NCBI GenBank assembly: GCA_022579005.1
Contig: MU401485.1
Span: 62,001-126,000, forward strand
Direction: 5' to 3'
DNA: 64,000 bases
Source: Poronia punctata
Taxonomy: Eukaryota; Ascomycota; Sordariomycetes; Xylariales; Xylariaceae
Made by a program: the position numbers and the translations under genes. Below the pieces are notes generated by a model. That model did no database searches. It was not told the origin of the DNA and saw nothing but the letters and a program-made list of their open reading frames with translations. Positions 11,968 through 22,990 of this stretch are shown one piece after another (position 1 is the first letter of the stretch; every line of letters starts with the position of its first letter).

Positions 11968-12781
11968 TTAATCAGCCATATCGACGTCGCCATCGCCATC
12001 GCCATCGCCATCGCCGTCAACCCCATTCGCCCGCCTAATTTCGTCCTGTAACTGATCATTTGGATCCATGGACGCGTCATCCTCGCTGACAATCTTGGCA
12101 CCACTTGCACCGACGAAGCTGGCAATACCACTTCCACTGCTGACACGGCTCTTTTTCTTCTTGTTGCCGTTCGGCTGGTTTGATGTCGAGGCTGTGGTCT
12201 GGGCGCTGCCATTCCCAGCACCAATCTTGTCTGTGCCCCCGCTCAGATTTGCGCGCGTGGCAGCTGCTTGTGCCTTGATTTGCTTGTAGGGCACCGTCTT
12301 GGGCACGATATCCTCGAGGAATTGCAGATTGTCTTGGTGCGAGACGGCATTTGCTGCGCGTGTTTGTTAATTAAACGTTATATATACACGAAGTCCCGAG
12401 AGCTTGGTTTGTATTTACCTAAGTCCTTATACTGGATGTTACGTCGTGGCTTGCGCTCTAGCTTGGCCATGTTGAGACCCTCTTCTGCGAGATATTGGAT
12501 GAACATCTCCTATATGACAGAGTTATATATATATTAATTATGACGTCCGAAGGAGATGGAGGAAAGGGCTTACTGTTGCTAATGTGATCACGAAGGCAGC
12601 GTTATTAGAGCATATGTTGATATCCTGATCTTGAGCTACGATCTTCTTCACCCTGGATACTATTTCGTTTCGAGGGTCAGCGGTATTCGTGATCGGATAA
12701 TGAGTTGGTGGACTTACATGGGAGTTGGACCTGGCCTGTGACCTCCTTTCTGGGAGGGATTGCTGTGGTGTTGTAGGGCAT
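11968..12781 (-). CDS. DPB3: Histone-fold protein, DNA polymerase epsilon subunit Dpb3/POLE4 type (CBF/NF-Y superfamily)
   Basis: Four exons on the minus strand: 12781-12718, 12659-12574, 12509-12419 and 12353-11968, giving 208 residues. After a short leader comes the NF-YC-like histone fold: RVKKIVAQDQDIN, then helix 2 with CSNNAAFVITLATEMFIQYL, then RRNIQYKDLANAVSHQD. The C-terminal tail is basic (KKKKSR) and then acidic, with a Gly-Asp dipeptide run made by a GCCATC repeat near 11983-12015. In yeast and animals this fold pairs with Dpb4/POLE3 in Pol epsilon or in CHRAC-type remodellers. The sequence alone does not choose between those complexes. All introns are GT-AG and the frame is continuous across each junction. 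It is convergent with the U2A' gene, 319 bp away. Confidence 0.85.
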
Positions 12782-13659
12782 GATGCTCTCTCTCTTTTCG
12801 ACTTTGAGGGTGTTGACGACGAGAGGAAGAAATGCGTTCGGCAGGTACTTCTTATATATCTCTTGTAATTTTGAGAGCTGCTGTGGCTGTTTCTGCGATA
12901 CCCTTATCTAACGTTGGGTAAACCGAAGTATAGATACTTGTAATTTTCGACTCTGCCAGAATTGAATGAGTTCGGCGATGTGATGGCCTGAATCACCCAC
13001 GAGTAGTCCTAGTGACTTCGGCTGATTTTCAAAATTCAAGCGCACTACGAGTAGGTACGTGGTAACTTCTTTCCCATATCGTATTGCTAGGTTAGGTAAG
13101 CAAATATCAGGGGGCAAAGGACATGAGGTTTGACATACGATAAGTGGATTCTGACTAGTGGAGGTGTAAATGTTTTTGTAAAAACCTCTTCGATCTGTAG
13201 TACCTAGGCTATTCCACGGACGATGGAAATCAGATGGCAAGATATATTCTTCGAGCGTCTAGTTCCATTAGGAGATCGAGGCTCACGCGTTGATGAAGGT
13301 GAAAGACGCGACCCTATTAAACTTCAAAGTAGTCAGGCTTGGCGGTGTCCATATACTTGCCTACTTTGGTAGCGGGTGGCTGGCCCACAGCGGCTGTTTA
13401 GCCCCTGCCCAGAGCTAAACCGCCTACAAAATAGGCTCATTACGTACTTGAACAAGCACCTATCGACTTGGGTAAGTCGTACAGCAGGGTGCATCAGAAT
13501 TACTGGATTGACCGAATTCGTCCATTGCATCGAAGATCCTATTTCAGCGCAGAATAGCGGTCGCTTCATTTGACATTTCTGTATCACCATTTTGTAAAAT
13601 AGAATCAACCTGTCCAGACCTACCGATTAGGGACGCCGGACGATGATGCGCAGAACGCG
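12782..13659. other. Divergent intergenic region between the histone-fold gene and the CLC gene
   Basis: Upstream region shared by two divergent genes. No supported gene lies in it. A six-codon upstream open frame (see separate entry) lies at its right edge. Confidence 0.5.
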
Positions 13660-13663
13660 ATGA
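13643..13663 (+). promoter_or_regulatory. Possible upstream ORF overlapping the CLC start codon
   Basis: An ATGATG at 13643 opens a six-codon frame whose TGA (13661-13663) overlaps the main ATG (13660) in the arrangement ATGA. If the transcript leader includes it, ribosomes would terminate exactly at the main start, an arrangement used for termination-reinitiation. The transcription start is not known, so this is only a sequence observation. Confidence 0.35.
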
Positions 13664-16355
13664 ACTCGAGATCTCCATCCAGCTCTCTCAGGCAACCACA
13701 ACCCCTCCTCCGACGAGCTTCCTCTGTGAACTCGCGATTTTCTTACGCCGTATCCACGGCTGAGAGGGGCGAAGATGGCAATGCCCCTGCGGAAACACAG
13801 ATCGAGGAGGAAATTGCCGAAATCAAGCGATATGAGGTACGTCTACGCCCCTAAACTCGCAGCTATGATGCTAACGTGTCCTTTGTTAAGGACTTTACTA
13901 CGATAGGTATGCGCCCCTCGATAGGACTCCCGACTCCCCGGACACGTGCTAAAACTACTTCATCGGATAGACTGGGTTCAAGATGCGGCGCAAGAGCGCC
14001 TTCGACGGAAAGCGCGGAGGAGGAAGACGGCCGGGTTATACGACCATGATAAAGTCTCCTGGAGATACCAATTGCGGGAATCCTACGATGCCGCGCAAGG
14101 GTGGATTGTCGTCACCTTAATCGGCGCCGCGATCGGCATGAACGCTGCATTCCTAAATATCATTACCGAATGGCTCTCCGATGTCAAAATAGGCTATTGC
14201 ACCACGGCCTTCTACCTTAATGAGAACTTCTGCTGCTGGGGCGAGGATAACGGGTGTCCGCAATGGAAGAGGTGGACCGGATTCGAGCCTGCTAATTATA
14301 TTATATACATACTTTCTGCAGTAAGTTGTAAAGCACTCGTGTCTCACACAATCCCCTCTCGTCTTGTAAGCTGAGTGCTGGTAGACCTTTTTCGCATTTA
14401 CGGCCGCTACGCTGGTCAAGTCTTTTGCTCCATACGCGGCCGGCTCGGGCATCTCGGAGATTAAGTGCATCATTGCCGGTTTTGTAATGAAAGGATTTTT
14501 GGGTTCCTGGACGTTACTTATCAAGTCCATTGCTCTTCCGCTGGCGATTGCATCTGGCCTGTCCGTCGGCAAAGAGGGTCCTAGTGTACACTATGCAGTG
14601 TGCACTGGTAATGTCATATCCCGGCTCTTCGACAAGTACAGACGCAATGCTTCGAAGACTCGGGAGATACTCAGTGCTTGCGCCGCTGCCGGTGTAGCAG
14701 TCGCATTCGGCAGCCCCATAGGGGGTGTCCTCTTCTCTCTGGAGGAAATGTCGAATCACTTCCCTCTTAAAACTCTATGGAGAAGCTATTTCTGTGCGCT
14801 TGTGGCGACAGCGGTATTGGCAGCAATGAACCCCTTTAGGACCGGCCAACTGGTCATGTTTCAGGTCAAGTACGACCGGTCGTGGCACTTCTTTGAGACA
14901 GTGCCCTACATCATCATTGGCATCTTCGGAGGCTTATACGGCGCCTTCGTTATCAAGTGGAATCTACGAATGCAAGCATTCCGGAAAAAGTATCTGACGA
15001 AATGGGCCGTGCTCGAGGCCACCCTCCTTGCCGCAGGGACGGCCATCATCTGCTATCCCAACGCATTCTTACGGATCGATATGACAGAGAGCATGGAGAT
15101 TCTGTTCCTCGAGTGCGAAGGGACCGAAGATTACCACGGCTTATGCGAGCAGGACAAGTTCTGGTCCAACATCATCTCATTAGTAATTGCGACCGTGATC
15201 AGAATAGTTTTAGTCATTATTTCTTATGGCTGCAAGGTCCCAGCCGGCATATTCGTCCCTTCGATGGCCATCGGTGCCTCGTTTGGCCGAACAGTCGGGA
15301 TTATCATGCAAGCCATCTATCACGCTAACCCAGATAGCGTGTTCTTCTCGCATTGTTTACCGGACGAGCCATGTATAACGCCCGGGACTTATGCTTTCTT
15401 GGGTGCCGCCGCGGCACTCAGCGGTATTATGCACATCACCGTATCGGTTGTGGTCATCATGTTCGAACTTACGGGAGCGTTGACTTATATCTTGCCCACA
15501 ATGATCGTTGTGGGTGTCACCAAGATCGTGTCGGAGCTGTTTGGCAAGGGAGGTATTGCCGACCGCATGATTTGGTTCAACGGCTTCCCATTCCTCGATA
15601 ACAAGGAAGAGCATAATTTCGGCGTTCCGGTCTCTACCGTGATGACGGCCGATGTTGAAACAATCCCTATTCATGGGATGACCCTCGAAACCGTCGAGGA
15701 TCTGCTCAAGGAGCCGAAATATCAGGGATTCCCCATCGTCGAGAGCCCGCGCACGAAGATACTTGTAGGGTACATCGGCAGGACAGAATTACGATATGCT
15801 ATAGACCGCTTACGGCGGGACCGCACCATGGTTGTGAATCCACAGGCCAGGTGCAACTTCTCCCCTCCGGCGGTGAGCGCAGTCACGCCAATTACGCCGA
15901 CCGTCACAATCAACGACTTGGATCTGAGCATGTCATCTGCCTCGATAGATTTCAGTCGATTCGTGGATGCTACCCCGGTGACGGTGCACCCACGATTACC
16001 TCTGGAGACGGTAATGGACATGTTTCGGAAGATCGGCCCCCGTGTGATCCTGATCGAGCATCACGGCAAACTCATGGGGCTGGTGACAGTCAAGGACTGT
16101 CTAAAATACCAGTTCAAGGTAGAAGCGGCCGAGAATCCGCGGGAAGATCATGAGATTGCCAAGGGCCACGAGGAACTATGGAACGCGATAGAGAGCGTCG
16201 CCGGTTGGTTCTCGGACAAGGTCGCTAGTGCTAGTGGTGGTCGAATCAGGCTAGGAAGCAGTAGCGACGAGACGAGTGGCCTGTTGCGCGGCAATCGCAT
16301 CATGGATGGCGATGAAGATGTCGGCGACGATGGCTTGGAATTAGAAAGTAGATGA
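13660..16355 (+). CDS. CLC-family chloride channel / Cl-/H+ exchanger
   Basis: Four exons: 13660-13836, 13891-13906, 13971-14320 and 14385-16355, giving 837 residues. Exon 2 is a 16-nt microexon supplying DFTTI. CLC selectivity motifs are present in order: GSGISEIK (GSGIP-like), GKEGPSVH with the gating glutamate, GSPIGGVLFSLEE, and GIFVPSMAIGASFGR (GxFxP). Two CBS domains follow at roughly residues 590-655 and 705-760. The length fits fungal intracellular CLC proteins such as yeast Gef1, which act in Golgi or vacuolar membranes in ion and pH homeostasis. Whether it is a channel or an exchanger cannot be settled by eye. The N-terminal 60 residues are cytosolic and Ser/Arg-rich. A short upstream ORF ends on the start codon. 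Confidence 0.95.
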
Positions 16356-16776
16356 CGGACGGGCTGGCTTATACTGGATAGATAATGAATAGATTTGACT
16401 TTCACTAAAGCCATTGGCTCACGGACAGAGGATAGAGTTGGAATACTATATGTTTTCAAAGCATTAACCTAGGTAGATATGTACAAACCTCCTTTTGGTC
16501 AATGAAACCTCCCGAACTTTGGGTTGTATCATCTGGTTTTATTGATTATAGCAATGTCCCAGACATCCATCCAAAGCTCTGATGTGCATCGGCCTCACCT
16601 TTTCAGACCTCCAAGTAAAGCATCCTCTTAACATCGCAGATTTCACTACCAGTGTGTATGATGTCAGGATTGTAAAATATAGCGTAGCCATTTTAATCTC
16701 AAATACCTACCTAACATGTTTTTGAGGATCTGCAAAAAGAAAAAGGGGAAGGGAAAAAAAAAAGAAAAAAGAAATT
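16356..16776. other. 3' flank of the CLC gene, no supported gene
   Basis: Contains the CLC 3' UTR and the region into which the minus-strand tRNA is transcribed. Nothing else was recognised. Confidence 0.5.
16752..16775 (-). terminator. RNA polymerase III terminator of the tRNA-Asn gene
   Basis: Read on the minus strand, runs of six and ten T begin a few bases after the tRNA discriminator base. In + coordinates these are A runs at 16765-16770 and 16754-16763. Pol III terminates at T runs of four or more. Confidence 0.7.
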
Positions 16777-16860
16777 CTCCCCCGGACAGGCTTGAACTGT
16801 CAACCTCTCGATAGTCTGTTAATAACAGTCGAACGCGCTAGCCAATTGCGCCACGGAGGA
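16777..16860 (-). tRNA. tRNA-Asn (anticodon GTT) with a 10-nt intron
   Basis: The minus strand folds as a complete cloverleaf. The acceptor stem TCCTCCG pairs with CGGGGGA with one T:G wobble. The D arm is GCGC..GCGC, the anticodon stem TTCGA pairs with TCGAG, and the T arm GACAG-TTCAAGC-CTGTC has a perfect stem. The anticodon loop is 17 nt instead of 7. Placing a 10-nt intron after base 37 gives the loop CTGTTA-A with anticodon GTT, hence Asn. The length of 84 nt equals 74 plus the intron. A Pol III terminator follows. Confidence 0.92.
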
Positions 16861-17335
16861 TATAAACTGTTGGAACAGTTTGTGGCATTTGGTTCTGCTT
16901 GGAAAGTGTGGTGCTAGTATGTACTATAACGCCTAACACCGTAACGTGTGACAGGGGGGCATATACCCGGCAGCAACCTGCTCACCTTCTAAAGTCTAAC
17001 CTACGAGTAGAATTACGAACATTGTCGCGGACTGCTTTTTCGCACACGTAGGTTGACACACACGCATATTACGTATACATAGCAAACGGCGGCAAATACT
17101 TACACGTACCTACATCACCGCATGTGCTTTTGCAAACTGCAGTGCTACTGACAAGATAGAGAACTAATGTTGAGCACCAGCTTCGGCCTGCTAGTCCTGG
17201 TATGCCATGGTGCAGAGTCATATTTTTTAAACTCAATAGAAGGTTTTTTAAGTACATTGACGCCGAACATCCTGCTTGCCTTCCCGTGGCTGAAAAGTAA
17301 AAACCAAGGGAATGATCAATCAATCAATCAATCAA
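16861..17335. other. Intergenic, between the tRNA and the ankyrin gene
   Basis: No gene is supported here. The right edge is an AATC microsatellite that runs into the ankyrin gene's stop codon. Confidence 0.5.
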
Positions 17336-17341
17336 TCAATC
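17315..17341. repeat. (ATCA)n microsatellite overlapping the ankyrin stop codon
   Basis: About 6.8 perfect copies of the unit ATCA. On the minus strand it reads as TTGA/GATT repeats. The TGA stop of the ankyrin gene (17338-17336) is its first in-frame TGA. Every frame through this repeat contains TGA, so slippage here would barely alter the protein end. Confidence 0.9.
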
Positions 17342-20300
17342 GGGTCCAAGCTCTCCACTGATGAAGCCAATCTGCCTCCTCGCGCTAGCGCTATTCACAT
17401 TTGCAGCCAGAGCAGTCTGACTATCAACAAGCTTCTTCTGCTCTTTCAGGCGACTTGTGAGCCTCGAGTCAGCCGCCTTGTCATGCCGCTCCAACGCTTC
17501 TCGCTCGCGCAAACGTATGGTGCTCAACTGGTTAGCGTTGCCAACGCGCTCACTGCCCAGGTCGCGCTCCCACTCGAGCAGACGCGACTGTCTTTGGGTC
17601 TCGACCGTAAGCTCCGCTTCTCCGATTGAACGGGCTCGCGCCACGCTCGCCGCTGTGAGCTGCTCCTGATGTTGTATGTCTGCTAGTTGTCGGGCGCGTT
17701 GCTGTCGCATGGCGTTGTTGAATAGATCCTCTTCGACGCGCGCCCGCTCTTGCAGCGCCGTCAGATCTGAGCTGTGCATCCGCTTTCTGCGGGCTTCCTC
17801 GAGTTCTGCTTGTTCTGCTTGGATCTGCGCCTGTACCGCCGCGAGCTCTTTGTTTCGCTGGATCGAGAGTTCATGATCCTCGCCGTCCCTGCGGATGCGG
17901 TCGAGTCGCGCTCGACGCTCTTCTTCTTCTCGCCAGATGTGTGAGGGTACCCCTATCGAATCTTCCGGCTGTGGCCCAGAGTTTGCGTAGTATATGTCGG
18001 TTCCACGATTCGCTCGTAGAAGACTTAGAAGATCTGCCTTTTTATCCGATTCCGGTAGGACGCGCTGCACGTACATGGTGGGCGAATAAGTGCACTTCCC
18101 ATCGTTGTACTGGTTAAATGTTTTGTTGATCTCTTTCCAAAAGCCGGCCCGCAAGAGCGCTTTTGTTGTGCTCAATGGTTCGGTTGATTCGAGCGCAAGC
18201 AGAAGAGCTGACTTGCCCTCGGAATGAATGGTTATGTCTGAGCCATTTCTCAAGAGGAATTCGATGGCCCTCTCCATGGCCTTTTCCGTGGAAACCGTCA
18301 CTTCGAGAGAGTCTGTCGCGTGCAAACAAAGCTCGGCAAGCGCGCTCCGACCGCCGTGCAGCGTACTGGGGAAGTCTGGGTCGTGTCCGTATTCGATCAG
18401 CACTTGCATAGCTCGCAAGTTGAGCTCTCGTGCCGAGTTATGCAGCGAGCCGTCATTTCTAGGCGCCCCGGCAGCAAGCAAGTTGGACATCATAGCAATA
18501 GCAAGATCACCTCCGATGGAAGATGCCATAGACAGGGGTGAGTTGCCGAGGGCATCTGTCACATCGACTTCGGCACCAGCCAATAACAGCAATTTGGCTA
18601 CATCTTGCCGTCGAGTCCGGATGGCTAGCATGAGCGGGGTGACGCGAGAAATGGCAGTCTCGAAATTGACTTTGGCTATCTTACTGTTAGCGGGAAGCCA
18701 TCATGATCAACACCTTCTGCTCACTTACCGCCCCTTTCCACCAGTAAGTTGATGACTGATGTGCTAATTCTCTTCTGTGGTTGTAACAAGGCCCACATGA
18801 GCAAGGGGACCGATTCGGGCTCTTCGATCTCGTCTACGACCTGACACTTCACCATCTGCTCGTGGTAGAAACCAACATCTAGAAGTGCCCCCAGGATCTT
18901 GGTTGACCGTGGAAATCGCGTCAATGCTCGTACTACCACCGGATCTAACCCAGATTGCTCGAAAAAGACATCCAGTTGGCTCTCTCCATTACGATGGTCG
19001 GCAAAAAGCGCTACTAGTTCGTGGGCGTTTTCCTCGCTAAGCGGCGCATCAAATATCTTGGGGAACGCGGAGGTAAGAGCCTCAGCGCTCGGTTTTTCTC
19101 TCAGCAATCTGGCCAGTACTTGTGTATTTCCAGAGGCAGCCGCAATCTGGATGGCCTCTCCTGAGTTGTGGTTAACATTTGCGCCGTGTCTGAGTAAGAG
19201 ATCTGCAAACTCGGCCGTGATGGTGTGCGGAGTCGTCATGTATTGTTCTAGCACGGCGACCAACGCAGACCCGACTCCAGCCCCTTTCGCTCCTTTCCCG
19301 AGCAAGCTAGTCGCTATCTTCAATCCACGCTCGGAAACCCAGTCCATCGAGTTATTGGGACTAAATGCCTTGAAAAATACTAACGACGCATCCTCGCTCG
19401 TTGCGCGAGATTCGAGCAATTCGTCAAACATGGAAGCAGAAAGAGTCTTGACAGCGTCAATCAATGTCTGGCAACCGTTTGTAACAGGTGATGCCCTGTT
19501 ACTTAACAAAAGCCGTATAAGTCTCTCTTCGGGGTCCGGCTCGTTTACTGCTCGATGGAGGGCAGAGTGAACGGCGCTAGGAACTAATATGCCCGCCCTG
19601 AAAAGCCAATCGACAACGGTGAATCTCGTGTCTCTACTGAGATCCCAGCACGCGTCGAGCCCACGTACAAGCGTATAAGACGATGGTTTCTTCTGGGAAT
19701 TGTCAGCTATTATCACCAGCCGTCCCGGCAACCTAGCTTACCTGTTGTTTACGGGCCCCTTCGCCTACTTGGGCTATGCCAAGAAGAAGTTCCAGACTTC
19801 CCAGAAAGGCACTCCTGACTGCCTTGTCTACAGCTTCTCCGGCACTGTAGTCGGGGCTCGCACCGTGGGCTAGCAAAAGTCTCACAAGCTCAATTCCTTC
19901 ATCGCCATACCGAACGGCCGAAACGAGTTGGATATCGATAACTTCCCCTGACACACCCATTTGGAGGAGTAGTTTGAATATAGGGGCTCGCTTTTTGAGA
20001 TCGCCCACCTGTGTAGCAGCTTGGAACGCCCTTCGCAATGTCTCTTGGGAAACCTCCATCGTCCCCGCCAACAGCATTTCTAGGACGCTTACTGCACCTG
20101 ACTTGCAGGCCTCGACGATAGCCTGTCCATTTTTGTGTTCGATGCTACCGCCATTTCGAACAAGGATGGTGCCAAAATCCAGATCGCCGTCCGAAGCCGC
20201 TGCAAGTAACGCGTCGGATACCACCTCGCCCGATGCCCCGGCTTTAAGTAGACTGTGACATGAGATACTTCTCGTCCTCTTATTCTTGCCTTTAGTAGCC

Positions 20301-22990
20301 TCGGCGAATCCGGTGTTGAGGATATCGGGCGTGAATCTTTTGTTGCCAAGGATCAACTCAAGGACATCCGGCTTCTCGGTCTTGATCGCTGTAATGAGGG
20401 CCGCGCCATCCGTTGTGTCGGCGTGTGCCAAAAGCGCATTGATGAGGGGGATGTCATCGGGGTATCTCCTCACTGCGAAGACTAGCGCTCGGTTGACTTC
20501 GGTTGGGGGCATGCCGCCGACGAGTATCTTTTGGGTATATGTCAACCTGTCCATCGGATCGAGGATGCGCAGCGCGTGAGGCATAACCCAAGAAAGTGTC
20601 GCAGGCGATGGAGAGGCCGTCAGGAGGATATCCACCATCTGCATGCTTGACGCCGCTACCGCGCAACTAAGTGCCTCGCCGTTTGACGCATTCACATCTG
20701 CTCCGTTAGCCAGCAGGATCTTCAGCGTGGCGAAGTTGCGCTCCTGCGGTGGTGTTTTTAACAAGGCTTGCACTTCATGCACCAATATTTCACTGACTAC
20801 CCCCTTTGCTTTATTCCGACTCAGTAGTGCCTTGAGCTTGTCTGGCTTGGCGTATGTTGGCACCCTTCCGAGACTCTTCAGACCACGACCTACACTATCT
20901 TCATTCGGTTGTCCGATGACGAGTATAAGTTCCAACACCTCGATGTCTGGATGTTCGACGGCATATTGAAGCGCAACGCCCTCGTTAAGATTTACATCTG
21001 CGGCCCCTTGCTGAAGCAGGAGTCTTATGAGGCGCTTGTCGGTAGGTCTTGCCACGATAGCTGTGCCCAAAGCCGCAGATATCTCAGCGCTACCTTGGAT
21101 GGCGCCCAGGTCGAGGAGCATCGATATTATATGGATTCTTCTTGAGCTGTCTTCAACTTCCATTGCTTTTGGTATGGCTCTCGCAACTGTCTGTGCTGTA
21201 GGCTTCCCCTTGAGCAGTGCCTCAAGAAGTTGAACATCATTCTGGGCAATAGCGGCCGTGATCGTGTTACCCTCGTTGAAATTGACATCGGCGTTATTAC
21301 GGAGAAACAAGGATATCAGCTTCTCGTCGCGGCGAGAAGGATGCTCGCTAATCGCACTTTCAAGCGCAGAATGTACACAAGGCCCCGTAAGCCCTGCTTG
21401 CAAAAACAACTCGGTAAGCCGGTATCTTTCTGGTCTGGGGAGCTTTCGTGTGCTTGGGAACACCTGCGCAAGTACGACATGGCTGGGCGGTTTGTGAGTG
21501 AGGATGGCGTTTGCGATGGACTCGTGTCCTTTGTTTACTGCAACTTGCAAGGCTGATCCTCCCTTGTAGTCAGTTGACGCAGTCTCGTGTTTCTCAGAGC
21601 CTGGTCCATGCGCCCCTGTCTTGCCGTTCCGGCCATTCGCGTCTCCGCCATCCGGAAACAAAGGCATGACGAGCAGCTTCACTGCCTGGATATCTCCGAC
21701 CTCGGCTGCATGCACCAAAGCATCATCTAGTGGAGTGCCGGCTGCACCTCTTCTCAGGAACGCGTCAAGTAAGAAATACCGATCTTCGAATACAACATCC
21801 TTTGGCATCAAACTCACGCATTCGGATGCTCGTTGGGGACTGATGACTGAAGTACCGTTCACCATGGCATCTACAAGGTCCACTTTACCTTTCGATACCG
21901 CCTTTCGCAAAGCCTGCGCTTCTTCGTACTCTATTGAGGCTCCGTAAGAAACCAACAAACGTATCATCTCTAGGGAGTAAACAGCACTGGCCTGGACAAC
22001 GGCTTGGGCAACAAGATCACCATTTGCCCCAGCGCAGAGCAGTATCTCAGTCATGGTTAATTTGTCGTTTGGGTTGATATTTTGATGACCCATGAGGGCG
22101 GCGAAAGCCTCGTTTATTTCCGACTGTTGCGGCGGCCTTTGCCCTAGTAGGAGAGCAAGGGCGATATCTTTGCGCCCTAGCTCTATCGCAGCCTTTAACG
22201 CCGCGGCTCCGTCGTAATTACCATCGGCAGTTGACTGGCTCAGATGGACGACGGTCTCTACGCAGCCAGCTTTAGCAGCATCGATCATGGACTGAGACAG
22301 CCAGGCTGGCGGTGGTCGTCCCTCGGAACCTGCCACCATGGCTACTAGACCGGCCTGGCCACCGACGACACAAGCTTGCCGGAATGCATCCTGCCCGTCT
22401 GACGTGTGAGATGCAGAAGCTCCATACCGAATCAAGTTTTCGGTGATTGCATCGTTCCCGTTCCGCATGGCCACTGGTAAGGCTGTATCCAAAGTCAACG
22501 CATCGGCGTGGGGTAAGAGCACCTCAACCATTTCTAGATGATTGTTTGTGACCGCATTCTGAAGAATCTTGCTCCTCTCCGACAAGTCCAAGCTTTTCCT
22601 CCTGCTCAGAAGGCTTGTGCGACTCTTCTGAGCAAGATTGAGATTTCCGCCAAGCTGGGTAAGTTTCGTGATCAGGACCTCGGCGACCCCGGGAGAGCCT
22701 CGATTAGCAACATGAGCCAGGAGCGCCTCATAAATCTCTTTATATTCCCACGTCTTCTTCTTATTAGCGAATGCGCGGACGAGACCCGGCCTGGACTGCG
22801 AGTTCTGACCCGCATGTCGCTGCCTCTCCAACAGGTCCTCAGCAATGAAGATGTCGTTGTCAGTACAGTATGATGGTGGGTGTTCCGGCCTAGGCTTTGG
22901 TGCCGGCGGGGCATGCAAGAGAAGACCGCATTCTTGACTTAGTTGCCGGAGCCGCGCCGGACCATCCTGCGCCGGGTGGGGCTTCATCAT
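17336..22990 (-). CDS. Very large ankyrin-repeat protein with C-terminal coiled coil
   Basis: Three exons on the minus strand: 22990-19742, 19692-18729 and 18675-17336, giving 1850 residues. The donor of intron 1 is GTAAGC. Intron 2 uses GTAAGT and the acceptor GATAG before AKVNFETA. Degenerate ankyrin repeats fill about residues 130-1560. Many have the form 'ALxxAIxxGxxDIxxLLLxxGA', for example DALVHAAEVGDIQAVKLL, SALQVAVNKGHESIANAILT and PLMLAIRTRRQDVAKLLLLA. Residues about 1650-1840 are highly charged (REEEERRARLDRIRRD and onward) and should form a long coiled coil. No NACHT, kinase or other catalytic domain is seen in the frame. It is probably a scaffold, but partner and location are unknown. 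The ATG pair at 22990 was chosen as first start; an upstream exon cannot be excluded. Confidence 0.85.
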
